Assembly (NCBI GenBank): GCA_030062745.1
Contig: CP099843.1
Location: forward strand, 3,225,001 to 3,289,000
Reading direction: 5' to 3'
Length of the DNA: 64,000 bases
Source: Capitulum mitella
Lineage: Eukaryota; Arthropoda; Thecostraca; Pollicipedomorpha; Pollicipedidae
The position numbers and the translations under genes were made by a program. Under the pieces are notes generated by a model, which was not told the origin of the DNA, did not search any database, and saw nothing but the letters and a program-made list of their open reading frames with translations. Below, piece after piece: positions 11,856 through 23,850 of this stretch (positions are counted from its first letter, which is position 1; every line of letters starts with the position of its first letter).

Positions 11856-11881
11856 AGGTCAACAGATGACCTTTGAGGTCA
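11856..11881. promoter_or_regulatory. Three AGGTCA half-sites
   Basis: AGGTCA (11856), TGACCT (11867) and AGGTCA (11876) occur within 26 bp. They lie about 110 bp after a G-run/CCCC palindrome at 11746-11768. They could be nuclear-receptor half-sites or part of an old repeat. Confidence 0.3.
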
Positions 11882-13524
11882 GATCGAAGATAAAAAATTG
11901 GCAGAAAGTGGTGCTTTTTGAGTTTGAGCTCAAATGAATGCCAAAGAATAAATGATGATGAAACGAAACAGATATCATAGTGTTTGTCAATCAATTATGA
12001 GTCTATGTGTACCCGACATGATTGTATTTTACCCATGGAGTTCGATCCAGGTCATGCTAGGTCAATTCTTGTCAAGCTGGGTTGTCGGCTTAAATGTATT
12101 CTCGGAGCTGCAGAAGCATTTTTGTAGATAATAACAGAGTTAAAGTCAAATGCAGCATCTCAACTAACAAGCACTATTGTGGAATAACATATAAGGGGCG
12201 TCTTAGGTCATCCAAGGCCATCCAAGGTTATCTGAAGCCAGTGACCTTGAATGGATTCGGATTACCTCAAAATCGCAACTCAGATGCCTTAAAAATGTTT
12301 TACGAGATGATATCTGACACGAAATCTAATTTTAGGCATGCCGTGGTATTGCAGACCCATCACTCCACGGGCGATGCCGCTCCGCCCGTCGGAGCAAGTC
12401 AAGCGTTCGCTGCATTGCGCCCTCTTTTGATGAAATAAAAGATAATTTCGACCATATTTATATCATTCGACTCCTTTCACATCAAGTAATTCGAATATAA
12501 AGGTTGTTTTGTGATACCTATTTCCCATCGCATTCCAGAAGTAACGTGTTTCTCGCCGTAGTTCGTTACCTCAGTTTACACCCACAATAATCCCGGCAGT
12601 GAGCATAAACCTACCAGTCTTTGTATAGTTTTATAGAACATACGATTTGGAGTCGATCAATACATATTTTATTGTATTTGTGCACTCCAACCGCATTACA
12701 GTGAAACAAAACTAAGACCGTTATAAACCTGCCGCGTCGGCGAGCGAAAACGGCTGAAATGGTTCCCATTATGACTTCATAGCTCGTTACTACGGCAACA
12801 TAGAATACAAAAGGCCATAAGGCGCAGAACGGATGCCCCAGAGGGTCAAATCGAGGTGGATGATTCAGATGGATCAAACAGGCCGTTCGGAAGTTACCCT
12901 GTGGAAACCTCAGAGGGATTGCATAAACCCCCCGCCTCATACGACGATGGTTAGCACTGATAGCGTCATATCATGGGCATGAACATAACATGACAGAACA
13001 TAACACAACATGGAATAATAGTTACTAGTTTCCGCTGGTGCAGTAAACAAACCCAGGTATTATAAACTAACGGGTACACTCGACGCTAATGCCGGAATGA
13101 AATGAGCAATCTCAGTTTTTTGATGACGTGTTAGCTTAAATGTAGTGGAAGCTGGTGGAATACAGGACCGTTTTAGAATGTTGTTTTAAAAATGGCAGCT
13201 TTCTAGTACTTGGACAACTATGGGTTTCCTCTGCCACTCCTGGTTTCATCTCCGCAAAGGCACCTCTATTGGGTTGGCAATAAATTCGAAATGCATTTTT
13301 AAATGCAAATAGGAAATGGAAATACAAACCGACAGAGAACCTAATTACCCATTTTCTGATGAAAAATTGTTCGAAGTACTCCATTTGAATATAAGTGGGG
13401 TGGTCCCAAGGTAGGGTTTTTTTAATGAACGGCACGTAAAAATGCCATCACGCAATGCCTCGGTGCCATCATGCTTCCATATGACTTACTTACGTGGGCC
13501 CTGATACGAGCATACTGCTAACCC

Positions 13525-14376
13525 TAGGGATGCACCGGATCGGATTTTGCCATCCGGCCAGATACCGGATATGCCGGAACGAGGTGCCGGATATCCGGCC
13601 GGATACCAGATATAATGGTTGCCTATTTTTATTTACGATTTGTTGGTGAAAATGAAACGAAAATGACTGAGCTGAAAAAGAAAGATCTGAAAAATTGAAA
13701 AAAAATATTAAAAGAAAAAACACCAACAGTTTATGAATCATTTCCCCCTAGCGCTTAGAGTTATTGTGAGGTTTCCACATGCTTCATTGTAAAAAAGAAT
13801 ACGTAAAGAACACAGCGGCTACAGTGGAGCTCACCATTTCCAACTGAAGGCGAAAGGCAAAGGCTCCAGAATACGCAGAATGTCATTATGGTGCCTTAGT
13901 AGATCTGGAATACCTGGCTTGATAAGCATTCTATACAAAGAGTAAGGCATGTCCATTTAAGTATATTGTACTTAATGCATTGGTACAAGAGTATTTGAGA
14001 CGGATAAAAATATTTGGAAAATAGAAAGATTATGCACCACGAAATGGGTTGATGAGAATATACTGGGTATTGTTGCACTGCTCTGATCTTGAGTCCGACC
14101 CTCGCAAATTACGTCCCAACGCTTCCAAACTAAGAAGAAAAAATAGTGTTCCAGACAGACCTAGAACTGTCTGTTACATCGGCAATCTAATATAACAGAG
14201 CATGTTGCTCCTGAAACGGTTTTGTGGGCATTAGAACGTCTCGATCGTACACCGGAAGGCCAAGTATCCTGCAACATCCGGCCGGATCACCGAAATCTCC
14301 GGCCGGATACCGGATACCGGATAATCTCAAGTATACGGCAGATATCCGGCCGGACCGGGTAACAGGTGCATCCCTA
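13525..14376. mobile_element. Nonautonomous hAT-like transposon, 852 bp
   Basis: Perfect 12-bp terminal inverted repeats TAGGGATGCACC (13525-13536) and GGTGCATCCCTA (14365-14376). Subterminal regions are packed with CCGGATAT/ATCCGGCCGGATA palindromes at both ends. Flanking octamers GCTAACCC and ATTAACTC match at 5 of 8 positions, a possible decayed 8-bp target duplication typical of hAT. No transposase is visible, so it is a deletion derivative or MITE. Confidence 0.8.
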
Positions 14377-15663
14377 ATTAACTCTCGCCGGCCAACCTCC
14401 GGATCCACCTTGGCTGGGCCGGGGTTCAGGAAACCCGCCCAAGATGCTGAGAAGTATTGGTCGCATAGACACAGTAAAAACACCGTTGGAGAAGCCTTGG
14501 CAAAAAAAGAAGAAAGCACTCTGATTTAGTCGAACCGGGGCAGTGTTGAAGTCACCAGAGATCATCTTATGTCAAATCATCTGTTGACATTTTTAGTGGG
14601 AAACTGTAACAATCAAATCGTTTACGTGGCTACAAATAGGCTAGACGTAACAAGAAAGCCCAGCTGACTTATTTGGTACAGTAAAAGAGCACCTAGGATC
14701 AAATATGATCATTTCGTACAAGACTGGAAGTGAAGGAAAAATCTTCTCTTTTTTTGCAAGGGTAGGAGTCGCGCTTTTTCGTAACGACAATGTTTAGACC
14801 GCAAACGTGTCAAGGATGAATATCAAATCTGCAGCGTTAAATCAAGGTCAAACGAGGGCGACCTGGATCAGACTGTTGACGCATATAATTCAGGAGTTTC
14901 TGGTGTCTGTTGTACAGTCTCACACATTTCCACTGATCAGACGTGACATATAATAAAAAGTTACATCGGTTCATGCAATATCCGTTCTAAGTCATAAAAC
15001 CCATGACACGTAGCTCTTTCTTCACGTAAGTCACACAAACACCCCGCGACGGATGCGGCCGCATTGTGAAAACCAACATTTGACGGGAAGTCATTTTGGC
15101 AACAGCCAAGGTGTCTATTTTTTGCAACCAAAAAAAGGACAGCAATAAAACTAATGAGAAAGAAGGCCTGGATGTGCTCCTGATCATATGTGGCCATATA
15201 AAAAGTTAAGTCAGATCAAGCCAGCCTGGGCCAAATGAGATTAGGTTTATCTGGAAAAACAAGTTTTATCGTATACCAATGGTTCTAAAGCCCGTAAGGC
15301 CACCGATAAACATTTTAAGACTATAAATTTATGAACTATTTTTTGCTGCGGGTCTAAAAAACCGGAGTAAAGTGTGAGCTGGCCTCAGATCACGGGTCAA
15401 AAAGTAAACCTGTGTACAAAGAACGTGAGAGGCACCAAGACGTATAAGTTCAAAACCATAGAACTAGACCCACCGTCCCCACTGATAGCGCACAAAAGTT
15501 TACAGTTTAGCTGATTTCAGATTACCGACACTGACATTTTCGAAAATTTTAGGATAGCAGAATTGTTGCACCTGCCTTGTGTTCTCATTGTAGCAAGTTT
15601 CATACTAATCGATGCATTCGCAAAATGTAATGCCACTTTTCTGTTTAGAACATGGTCTTATCC

Positions 15664-15697
15664 TGACCTGCTGTGGGTCAGTGACCTAAGATGACCG
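15664..15697. promoter_or_regulatory. AGGTCA half-site cluster
   Basis: TGACCT at 15664 and 15682, GGGTCA at 15675 and TGACC at 15692 occur within 34 bp. This is one of several such clusters between 15.6 and 16.4 kb. Confidence 0.3.
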
Positions 15698-16079
15698 CAA
15701 ATAAAACATCTGACACGGCATGTAAAAAGGATGTATGAAAACGTATCCCAAGTTCGATGGCTGCACCTCTCCATTTTCTGGCCACCCTAAAAAAGCCCAG
15801 GGGTCTCATGAACCCTCCACGCTCAGCAAAGGTTTAGCAATGTGCTTTTGCAGTCCAGCGCTATTTGTCCAAGGGCACCACATGGTATACTGCACCAACG
15901 CTGCACATTACAACCACATTAGCTTAACCCGTCCCCGACTGGGGGGGGGGCAGTTGACTGCCCCCCCCGAGGTTTTTTGTGGGAATTGCGAGAGAACGAA
16001 CAAACATAGAGTCACGAAACTTTGTGTACCTTTTGCTTCATCAATTTTACATCTTGTGTCAAAATTTGGATCTCAGGTT

Positions 16080-16117
16080 AGGTCAGGTGCCTGACCTAGG
16101 TCAGGTCAAACAGACCT
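16080..16117. promoter_or_regulatory. TGACCTAGGTCA palindrome with flanking half-sites
   Basis: AGGTCA (16080), the perfect 12-bp palindrome TGACCTAGGTCA (16092-16103), an overlapping further half-site to 16108, and AGACCT by 16117. Everted-repeat arrangement. Confidence 0.35.
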
Positions 16118-16249
16118 ATGTCCAAAAAAGTTTAGCGCCCTGTAACGTTTTCGCAAAACAAGATATCCCTATAATACTTTCAGGGATTAGTGCTCGTGAT
16201 AGATGCAACAAATCTGCTGTCTCAGATTTTTCAGAATTTTCCGGGTCAT

Positions 16250-16262
16250 TGACCTAAGGTCA
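16250..16262. promoter_or_regulatory. TGACCT-A-AGGTCA everted repeat
   Basis: Perfect everted repeat with a one-base spacer, TGACCTAAGGTCA, preceded by GGTCA. Confidence 0.3.
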
Positions 16263-16390
16263 AGCCCATTTTTAAGACATCTCGTCGTTTTTTTCGGAAA
16301 TTGACGCAATATTTCATAACGTTTTTAGTGTGGAGTGAAGTAGACATTTAGTTACCGTCATAGGGTAAAGTATCAATGACTTCCAGCCAT

Positions 16391-16408
16391 TGACCTGAGG
16401 TCAGGTCA
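16391..16408. promoter_or_regulatory. TGACCTGAGGTCAGGTCA cluster
   Basis: An everted repeat with one-base spacer is followed by an overlapping direct half-site. It is almost identical in form to the copies at 16092 and 16250. Confidence 0.3.
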
Positions 16409-18195
16409 CGAATAACTGAAGTGAGCTAAAATGTACCGCCGTCAAAATCGGCGATGAATTACTCAGAATGGGTAGGAAAATGGCAGAACTAGCTTGCACA
16501 GACGTAAGTAATACCAGGAACCTCAAAAAGTTTGAAAAAGTAGCATATTTTGGAAATAAACAGGCTCTTGCGAATAAAGCTCCGCTAGTTGTATAGATTG
16601 GTAACTAATGAATTTGTACAAAATTTAAGCATGAAAAGCCATCACAAGAACCACTAAGATCAATAAAATTTACATGGATAGGCTTTTTTCGCGAAAATAA
16701 AGGAACGCTAAAATTAGGTCCCCGTAATTTGTTACTGCATAAGGCAGCGGCGCACGCCTACAGCTGGCGGGAGAATTGCCGTGTCTTTAACTCAACGTTT
16801 CGGCGTATATGTTGAACAAATCTGGGAAATTAGACGTGTATCGGCATCCGTGGACCTTTACTTGTGCGCTGGTGCCTTTACCTATGCGTGATTAGTCACA
16901 GCCCTTGAGATTCAGGCCATTTTTCGGTCTCATGCAGTCGGCTATGAGAAAACATACATAGGGCGTAAATAGCTTACATATTATCTAAAACTGAAAATGA
17001 GACCAGTTTCGAGCTCTACGCGTCACAAGATTCCCAACGGTATGCTTATTTTTATCGTGCGACCAACTGTTCATGAGTTAGAGGGGGCGGCCAACTGCCC
17101 CCACCCCCAGTCGCGGATGTTCGAAACCGACTGACGGTCGTGCGCGGGTTAGGTAAAAAAGGAAGATGCAAGGTCTCTGTGTTCCAGGAAACATCAAAGT
17201 TCCTGCAACATGTGAACGACGTACGTACGTCATGGAGAAGAAATGCAACTGCTACTGGTGCCAAAAGTCACATAACAGTGGCAGAATATACTTGGCAAAC
17301 GCCGTTCAGAGAAACGAGCCACCTAGATGTTCCACTGTACTTTCTTTTCTATTTTTATATACTTTTTCAGCACCGTTTGACACCTTTCCACATAAACCAC
17401 TAAATGCAGCTATCCAATTTTGCAAGTACACTTGCAATGAATAGCCTGTCAGCAAAGGATTTAAGAACGGAAGAACACTACGTTTGCCTTTAAAAGGAAA
17501 CGACTTCAACAGTGCTGTATTATTCGAGTTTTCTGTGAACACCCCTTTCGATGTCAGAACGCAGAAAGGACACGCGGCGCACCAGCCGCCAACGAACGCG
17601 TCATGGGAAAAGACTGAGGGCACAGAGAGTCGGATGCCTCATCACAGTTCCCTGAGACGCGTTCTATTCTAACCCAGACCTCTCGCCGCAGCCCGGACGC
17701 CCACATTTACCTGCCAACATCCCACTGTACACAAGGCCCTTGTTTATACTTCGACACGTTTCCAAACAAGCAGTTGCCGGAACTCCTTGGAATGCAGTCG
17801 GGCTGCTGAATAACAAATACGGAAGGAACGCGCCATCATTTTTTCGCTCTGAAAAGGAATGTGTCAAAACAGCGGAAGCGACCATTAGAACTGACGACAG
17901 TTACATAAACAAACTGTTTCACACATCACCTCCTTGGCAACGATTCATGTATCACTTTATTGTTATAATACTTCACCTTGTAACGTTAGTATAATACAGT
18001 AAATGGAAAACAGGACATATGCATAGCATCTGACGAGAGGTTCTGCAATGGGGAATAAACCACCCGAGAACGCGGATACATTTTATGCTGGCACTTTCAA
18101 TATAGACCATAGGGAGATTTACACAGCGTGTCCTTGGTATTTTCAAAATAAGGAACAGCGTTCGTCTTGACCCGTGCCTCAAACTTTCTGAACAC

Positions 18196-18360
18196 AAGCG
18201 CGCGCAGCCAAGGGGGCCCCGGGGACCCAAACCCTCCCCCTAGGCCGTTTTTTGTGAGAACCACTGCAAATCGTCTTCTCAGCAGGCGGTTTTCGTATGA
18301 TTTCAGTTCACACAGAGTTCCAGCCCCCCTCTTGAGAAAATCCTGGCTGCACCCCTGTTC
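18196..18360. mobile_element. 165-bp MITE with perfect 8-bp target duplication
   Basis: The octamer CTGAACAC flanks the element on both sides (18188-18195 and 18361-18368). The ends carry GCGCAGCCAAGGGGG and, inverted, GTGCAGCCAGG, a terminal repeat of the (C/G)NAGCCA type. No coding capacity. The 8-bp duplication fits the hAT superfamily. Confidence 0.72.
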
Positions 18361-18435
18361 CTGAACACGCGCTGGGTTGGAGCTGTCGTTTTCGCCCCCT
18401 TGAGGTTTTCCCGAACTTTCAGACTTTGTGTGAGT

Positions 18436-18640
18436 CAGGGCGTAGTCAGGATTTCACCAACGAGGACGCCAGGGCAAGTCCAGCCGCCTAAAAGTTTGAA
18501 AACTCCGCGGATTTCGGCCCTTTTATTTCAAACTGCGGAATTTTTGTTCTTTTCGTTTCTGGTGCTAACAAACAAGGCATTAAATTTTCAGCCCCACGAG
18601 CACCATGTCTCCCAGTGGCCCACCTTGGCCACGCCACCGG
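18436..18640. mobile_element. Probable MITE with GGCGTAGTCA / TGGCCACGCC ends
   Basis: Left end CAGGGCGTAGTCAGGATTTC and right end CCTTGGCCACGCCACCGG form imperfect inverted repeats like those of the CGTAGCC-type elements. No clear target duplication. Confidence 0.45.
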
Positions 18641-18715
18641 TAAGAGTGCGCAGATAATTGGCTGAACAAAATTACGAAACTTGTTTGGCTAATCTGAGGC
18701 CAGTTCACGGAGATC

Positions 18716-18727
18716 AGGTCAAGGTCA
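18716..18727 (+). promoter_or_regulatory. AGGTCAAGGTCA direct repeat
   Basis: Two AGGTCA half-sites are directly abutted. The inner TCAAGGTCA (18719-18727) matches the extended monomer site of FTZ-F1/ERR-type nuclear receptors. Confidence 0.35.
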
Positions 18728-20879
18728 GACATCAGAAATTATATCCGAACACACATCTTCCGTTTTAATCATCTCAGTAAAAAAAGAATCCGGAATATTC
18801 GTAACAAAAAAACTTGAATGGCTACCGGTGTATGAAGTTTCAAATCCCTTTCAGGTCGGGTCACGGGAAAAATGAATAAAACTGTGCTCGCGCGTACCCC
18901 TGTTCTGTAGACGCCAGACAATAAAACGCCGTCAATTTCTTCTTCAATGCCTAATTCAAGACTAAGGTGATGTAAAGCGATGTCTAGGAATAACTGCATA
19001 CACGTTCATATGATTTTGATCTCTTCTGCGTCATCTGCGGTGAGCTGAGACGAGCTTTATTGCCCTTGGTACACCTTTTCAGGAAGAAAACTTGCTTTCT
19101 GACATGCGATTTCGAATTCAGCGCCCAAAATTACATAACTGTGGTACAAGTTCGGGTAAAGAGGTGTCAAGGAGAAATAAATTAGATTAGTTTTTCCTTT
19201 GTTCTGGCAAACCGTGCCATGCGCGCGTACTATTTCTGAGAAAGCGAGAGGACGCAATGAAGAATTAATCAACCAGTAGTAAATGTTTAATTCAGCAATA
19301 CAATTATACCGTATAACTGTAGATGGCCCCGAGAAACACATTTTCGCGTTTTTTACTTTTTGGGTCACGTAAGCCCATTGACCTACGCTGATGTCAGACG
19401 AATCTGGGCGGCATTTCCGACAGACATTTGATGTGTGAAGTATTTTTGGAGTCGAATTCAAATTCAGTGCTAGAATGTATCCCAAGAGGCCACAGTCCAG
19501 TATCTGTGACATTTCATGGAATTATATGAATAATACAATAATATGATCATACAATAGATGATAATAACACAATAACAGTCATATGGCTTAAGCTGAGCAG
19601 AAGTAATAAGTTAAGTGAGTACTGAGCCAACTGTCCAAAATTATACACTGCCCATCGTACGTTTGTGTGCTTACAAAAATGGCTCTATTCACTTCAGGGC
19701 TGTAACCAATGGTTTTGACCAGGAGCGAGGGAACTCCACACTTGGGGGAAATGCATTCTGGGTCAATTCCTTCCAGTCAACGTCCATAGGGTCAATATCA
19801 CGTTTCAGAAAAGTTGGGGGTAAGTCGACGCAAGCTCTAAAAGGTAGGATATACATGTTAGCTTCAAACCAGTCCCGGTGTTAAGCCTCGCCGGCGTTCG
19901 CTATTTGGCCACCTTTGACAGTACGGCGGGAGAAGGCAGGCGGAGGGGGAGGTATGACCCACAGACATTTCCAAACCTGACTTGCTAGAGCGACAAAACT
20001 AAAACAGGTCTGTAGCGTAGTTTTGTAGCTGCATGGTAATATCCCGTTTGATCCTTTTAAATCACACAGTAGCATTCCAGGCGATCTCAAATGAGGTCAT
20101 GTCGGTGGATTCTGGTTTTCATTGTATCCTATGGAAGGTAACCTAAATGGCGTTTTTCAGGGGCGTAAGACTGGTTTTAACGATAAATAAGAACTCAGAT
20201 TATTATATGCATGGGAATCAACATCTCCGGTTACACCGTGATTCCTCCAAAGTCGATAAAAGATCAAAAAAGTCAATGATCTCATTTCGTGATTTTGGTA
20301 GCAGATGACTTTGGCCCAATTAAGAACTGCGGTCCGAAGATTACTGACACCATAGGTGATATTCGTTTGTAGGATTCAGTAAGACTGAGCATCGTAAAAC
20401 GATTAAAACGTTTCCTTTCGGATGAAGACCGTCGCCATAACGTGTTTTTTCGACGACATGCCCCCGAGAAAGACGCCTTGGGTCAGTGATCTGTCAAGAT
20501 ACTGACCCCAGATTTTGCGACAATGTTTAAAAAGGTACAGACTCCAATAAAAGCGTTATAGCGCTATTATAACTTTAAATAATAATAACTATATATCATA
20601 ATAACAATAGTGCTAATGATAATATTTACGGCGTCAGTGTGACAAATAATGTCAGCGAAGTAGTTAGCCTGCTAACATAGCTTTAAGTCTGTGTGTACGT
20701 ATTTTGCCACTGGAATATGCAAATTATAACAATATGACAGTCCACATAAGTCTTTCTGTGCCGCCTCCGAACGTTCTCGGGTTTCACCGAGAAAAACGGC
20801 ACAAAAATAACCCTATTTATTTAATAAAAGACCGTTTTTTCAGCGTGCAGTCAAAATCACCGCCGTTCCCACCACAAGA

Positions 20880-21170
20880 CGAGCAACGGGCGCAGCCGTC
20901 TCGGCCAGCAGCAGGTTCTGGGACGCTCCAGCTCGGCGTTTCTGCCGGGTATCGGGTCCGAGCTCGGGCCGTATGAAACCGTCTCAGCGCGCCCGCCCCG
21001 CCGCGGCGCGCCTGCCAAGAATCCGCCGGCCGGCGTGCCAGCAGAAGCCGCCGTGACGTCGGCGGCGACGATGCCGGGTGGGCGTCGGCGGCGACGATGC
21101 TGGGGGGCGGGCCGGCCGGCCGCTGGCGGCCGCGGCTGAACGCCGGGCACGCTGGCCGCTGTGAAATGGC
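20880..21170. other. GC-rich island
   Basis: Dense CpG and GGCCGG runs; no exon recognised. A MEF2 consensus lies about 650 bp beyond it at 21810. Confidence 0.5.
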
Positions 21171-21809
21171 CCGTGCGTTGGTAGGTCAGGGCAGCCGGAA
21201 CATACGGCTCCCCCCCCCCATAAAAAATTAACGTTTGAAGGAGACTGGCTGTGGCGAACAGGACAACCGGCAGGCAACGATAACTGCGGCAACGTCGTGC
21301 GTTACGTGGGAGGATGGGGAAAGTTAATGGGACAAAAACACTTCAAGGAGTCGACACGACTCAGATGTTTGTAGTATGTCATAAACGATTTTTAAGTACG
21401 AGGACTACGAACACAATAATGTAAGAAGGTAATAGGACAGCGTGTTCTGGAACTGTCCGTAAAATGCGACGTCCCGGGACACATTTCCGTTTTTTTTGTC
21501 AGCAGAGACGGGAGTAACTAAATCATGACGCTTGTGTCTGCTGTGTGAGGCACATTGCTTTCATTGCACGCTTAACAGTAACCAAAATAGTTGTGGAAAA
21601 CGCTGAAAAAAATCAATTTTCTGAGGAATTTTAACTGTGCAGACCAATTCGGCGTTATCTCACAAACCATATTTACATCTAAATTCATGGGACCTGGCAT
21701 TCCATACTGGCATTTATTTATACTTCGGTGGTATGCTCCTTAGCGCGGTAGTGACTAAAGTTCCTGACACCTTGTCACTCGACCAAGGTAACTAACTTTT
21801 TACGAGCCT

Positions 21810-21819
21810 CTATTTATAG
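21810..21819. promoter_or_regulatory. MEF2 consensus CTATTTATAG
   Basis: Exact match to YTA(A/T)4TAR. A few such matches are expected by chance in 64 kb, so weight is low on its own. Confidence 0.25.
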
Positions 21820-23639
21820 AGACCTCAAAGAAGGATGCCTTCCAAGGTGAGATTCAGGCACATATCGATGGTTTTATGACTGCCATACATATATGAAGTC
21901 TCGGCAGAAGCGCCACGTAATGCCGATATGTGCGCAATTTGTCAGAAAAACATGTCCATTGTGCACCAATCGCAGGTAATACATTTGTTCACGAATCATA
22001 TGAAATGACAGCCTTCGCCAAGGCGTAAAATGTGTCAGAATTAAATGATGCATGCATGATCATGCCTATCGTTATTATGTTCGTTTTTTTACCAGCCTAA
22101 AAATCCAGTTCACTGGAAATAGCAATAGATCACTTTTTGTCGCATGAGCACGGATCGTAATCAGGATGATGTTGAAACTGCGATGTACCGATATCTAACA
22201 CGCCCGAGGGCAACAGAAAGACGATTCCTCAGGCATCTTGGAGATCTAAAACCTGGATATTACAGGTGCTCCAGAAAACAAGACAATGGAAAGTAAAATC
22301 ACACCTCATTGAGGTAAAACCATACAGACAAGGTGGAGATTGGCATGACACGTCTTAAATCGCCCTGAATCTACTTGTAATTGTTTGTTAATTACGTCGC
22401 TGACTGGAAAAAGTTGTGCTGCTGGTGCCATTCGAGTCATGATGACGGCTTCCATCCGGATCGCCGTCTCTTAGCCATCGGCACCACATAGAGTACTGAA
22501 CGTGTTCGGAAAACATATCTACCAAGGCCCTCCGAATATGACTAAAGTCATCGCTCAGGTCAGGTCACCGATAGAGCCAGTGAAACGAGAGTTAGAGGAC
22601 CCGACGCCCTCCCTTCCAGTGTTGCCAACTATTTATTTCACAAAATACTCATTTTTTGTCCCAAAAACCTAAAAAAACTCAGTCGCAGCTCAAAAATATC
22701 ACAACAAAGCACTCAGTGCACCAGAACCAGTGTTGCCCGCATTACCCCCCAGAAAACAACCAGTTTTAGTGCAGAAACCTTACCCGTGATCTTGAGAAAA
22801 AAGTCAGTAAATACTTGTATGTATTTTAACAAAGTGTACACCGTTCACACTCTTGTACCAGTTTGGTCCAGGCGCATACAGTCCAAGGCAAGTTAAACTG
22901 CTGACTGGACAACTGACCGTCTTAAATATCGATGCACGTCGAAGAGACAGGGAAAACTTTCGAGATGAGTGATGGGGGAGGAGGTGATTCTGACGATGGC
23001 TAATGGCGATCCTGAGCCATGTTTCCATGCACTACGGTATTTAAAAGAAACAAAACATCATCTAAACTGGGAGACGGTTGGCATGGCCAGAAGCCGCTCG
23101 TTCCACCGGTCCACCACTCTCATTATGAAGTGTTTACTAGTGCAAAAATGAGATAGTTTTTTTCTTAGATGTAAGAGGCCTGCTATTACAAGTAAATTAG
23201 GTGTCCGCTTCGCGTTGCTTACAGAGGTTGGCGTGAACCAAAAACTGCACCAACTGGCAGAGATACTGGCGGGAAGCGATTGGAAGAAACATGGCGTCGA
23301 AGATCACGGTTTGTTTTCATGTTCAGAAGCTTGCCCAGAGGCATAAGCCGGCAGACGCAAGAGAGAAGGCTTGCAATAATATGGAAACATTATATACCAG
23401 AAGGACCACGTCAAAGGAATTTGCCAAATGATTAAGTTTTGCCTCTACTTTTAAGGAAAGGCCTGATTCCGGTGATAAGTTATATATAAAAAAATACTTC
23501 ACGGAAAGCGTGTAAAAACTCACTGGTCGGGAGGAGGAGCCCGGTAAAATAAAATACTTATCAAAACCCCAATCGACTTTAAATTCTCGCAAGGCAGGTA
23601 AAAAAATCACTGTTGGCAACACTGCTCCCTTCCTGCCCT

Positions 23640-23850
23640 CCCCCGCCGCAATGGGCCGATCCGAGTCGCTCCGGTGTCGCGACGGCCGCCCCGCCAGCCG
23701 GCAGTCTCGAGCTGTGCCAAGTTCCGCCGCCGCCGGCCCGGAGCCGTCAGCTGTTCGGCCGCCCTGCAGACCTGCCGGCCGGTACCGCTGCACGACCCGG
23801 CCGGAGGCCTCAGGGGCGGGGCAGCGGGCGCTGGAGGCTGCTGTTTTAGG
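23640..23850. other. GC-rich island
   Basis: CpG-dense block that runs directly into a degenerate minisatellite. Long open frames across it are composition artefacts. Confidence 0.5.

Larger units (their letters stand above)
15929..17112. mobile_element. Candidate nonautonomous element bounded by G-rich hairpin inverted repeats
   Basis: The left segment, CGACTGGGGG then a G run, CAGTTGACTG and CCCCCCCC (15929-15969), is itself a hairpin. Its inverted counterpart at 17083-17112 reads, on the minus strand, CGACTGGGGGTGGGGGCAGT then TGGCCGCCCCC. Between them are four AGGTCA/TGACCT palindromes and no coding sequence. Target duplications were not found, so the element status is tentative. Confidence 0.4.
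10457..23640. other. Noncoding interval upstream of the muscle gene's first coding exon (distal part below)
   Basis: No supportable exon on either strand. It contains AGGTCA clusters (11.8-12.2, 15.6-16.4, 18.7 kb), a hAT-like element (13525-14376), two short terminal-inverted-repeat elements (18196-18360, 18436-18640), a GC island (about 20.88-21.17 kb) and a MEF2 consensus (21810). It likely holds a 5' untranslated intron of the muscle gene. The rest appears featureless. Confidence 0.55.

Noticed and set aside
21810..21819. MEF2 site as strong evidence of a muscle enhancer
   Set aside because: Several exact matches are expected by chance in 64 kb; kept only as a weak annotation.
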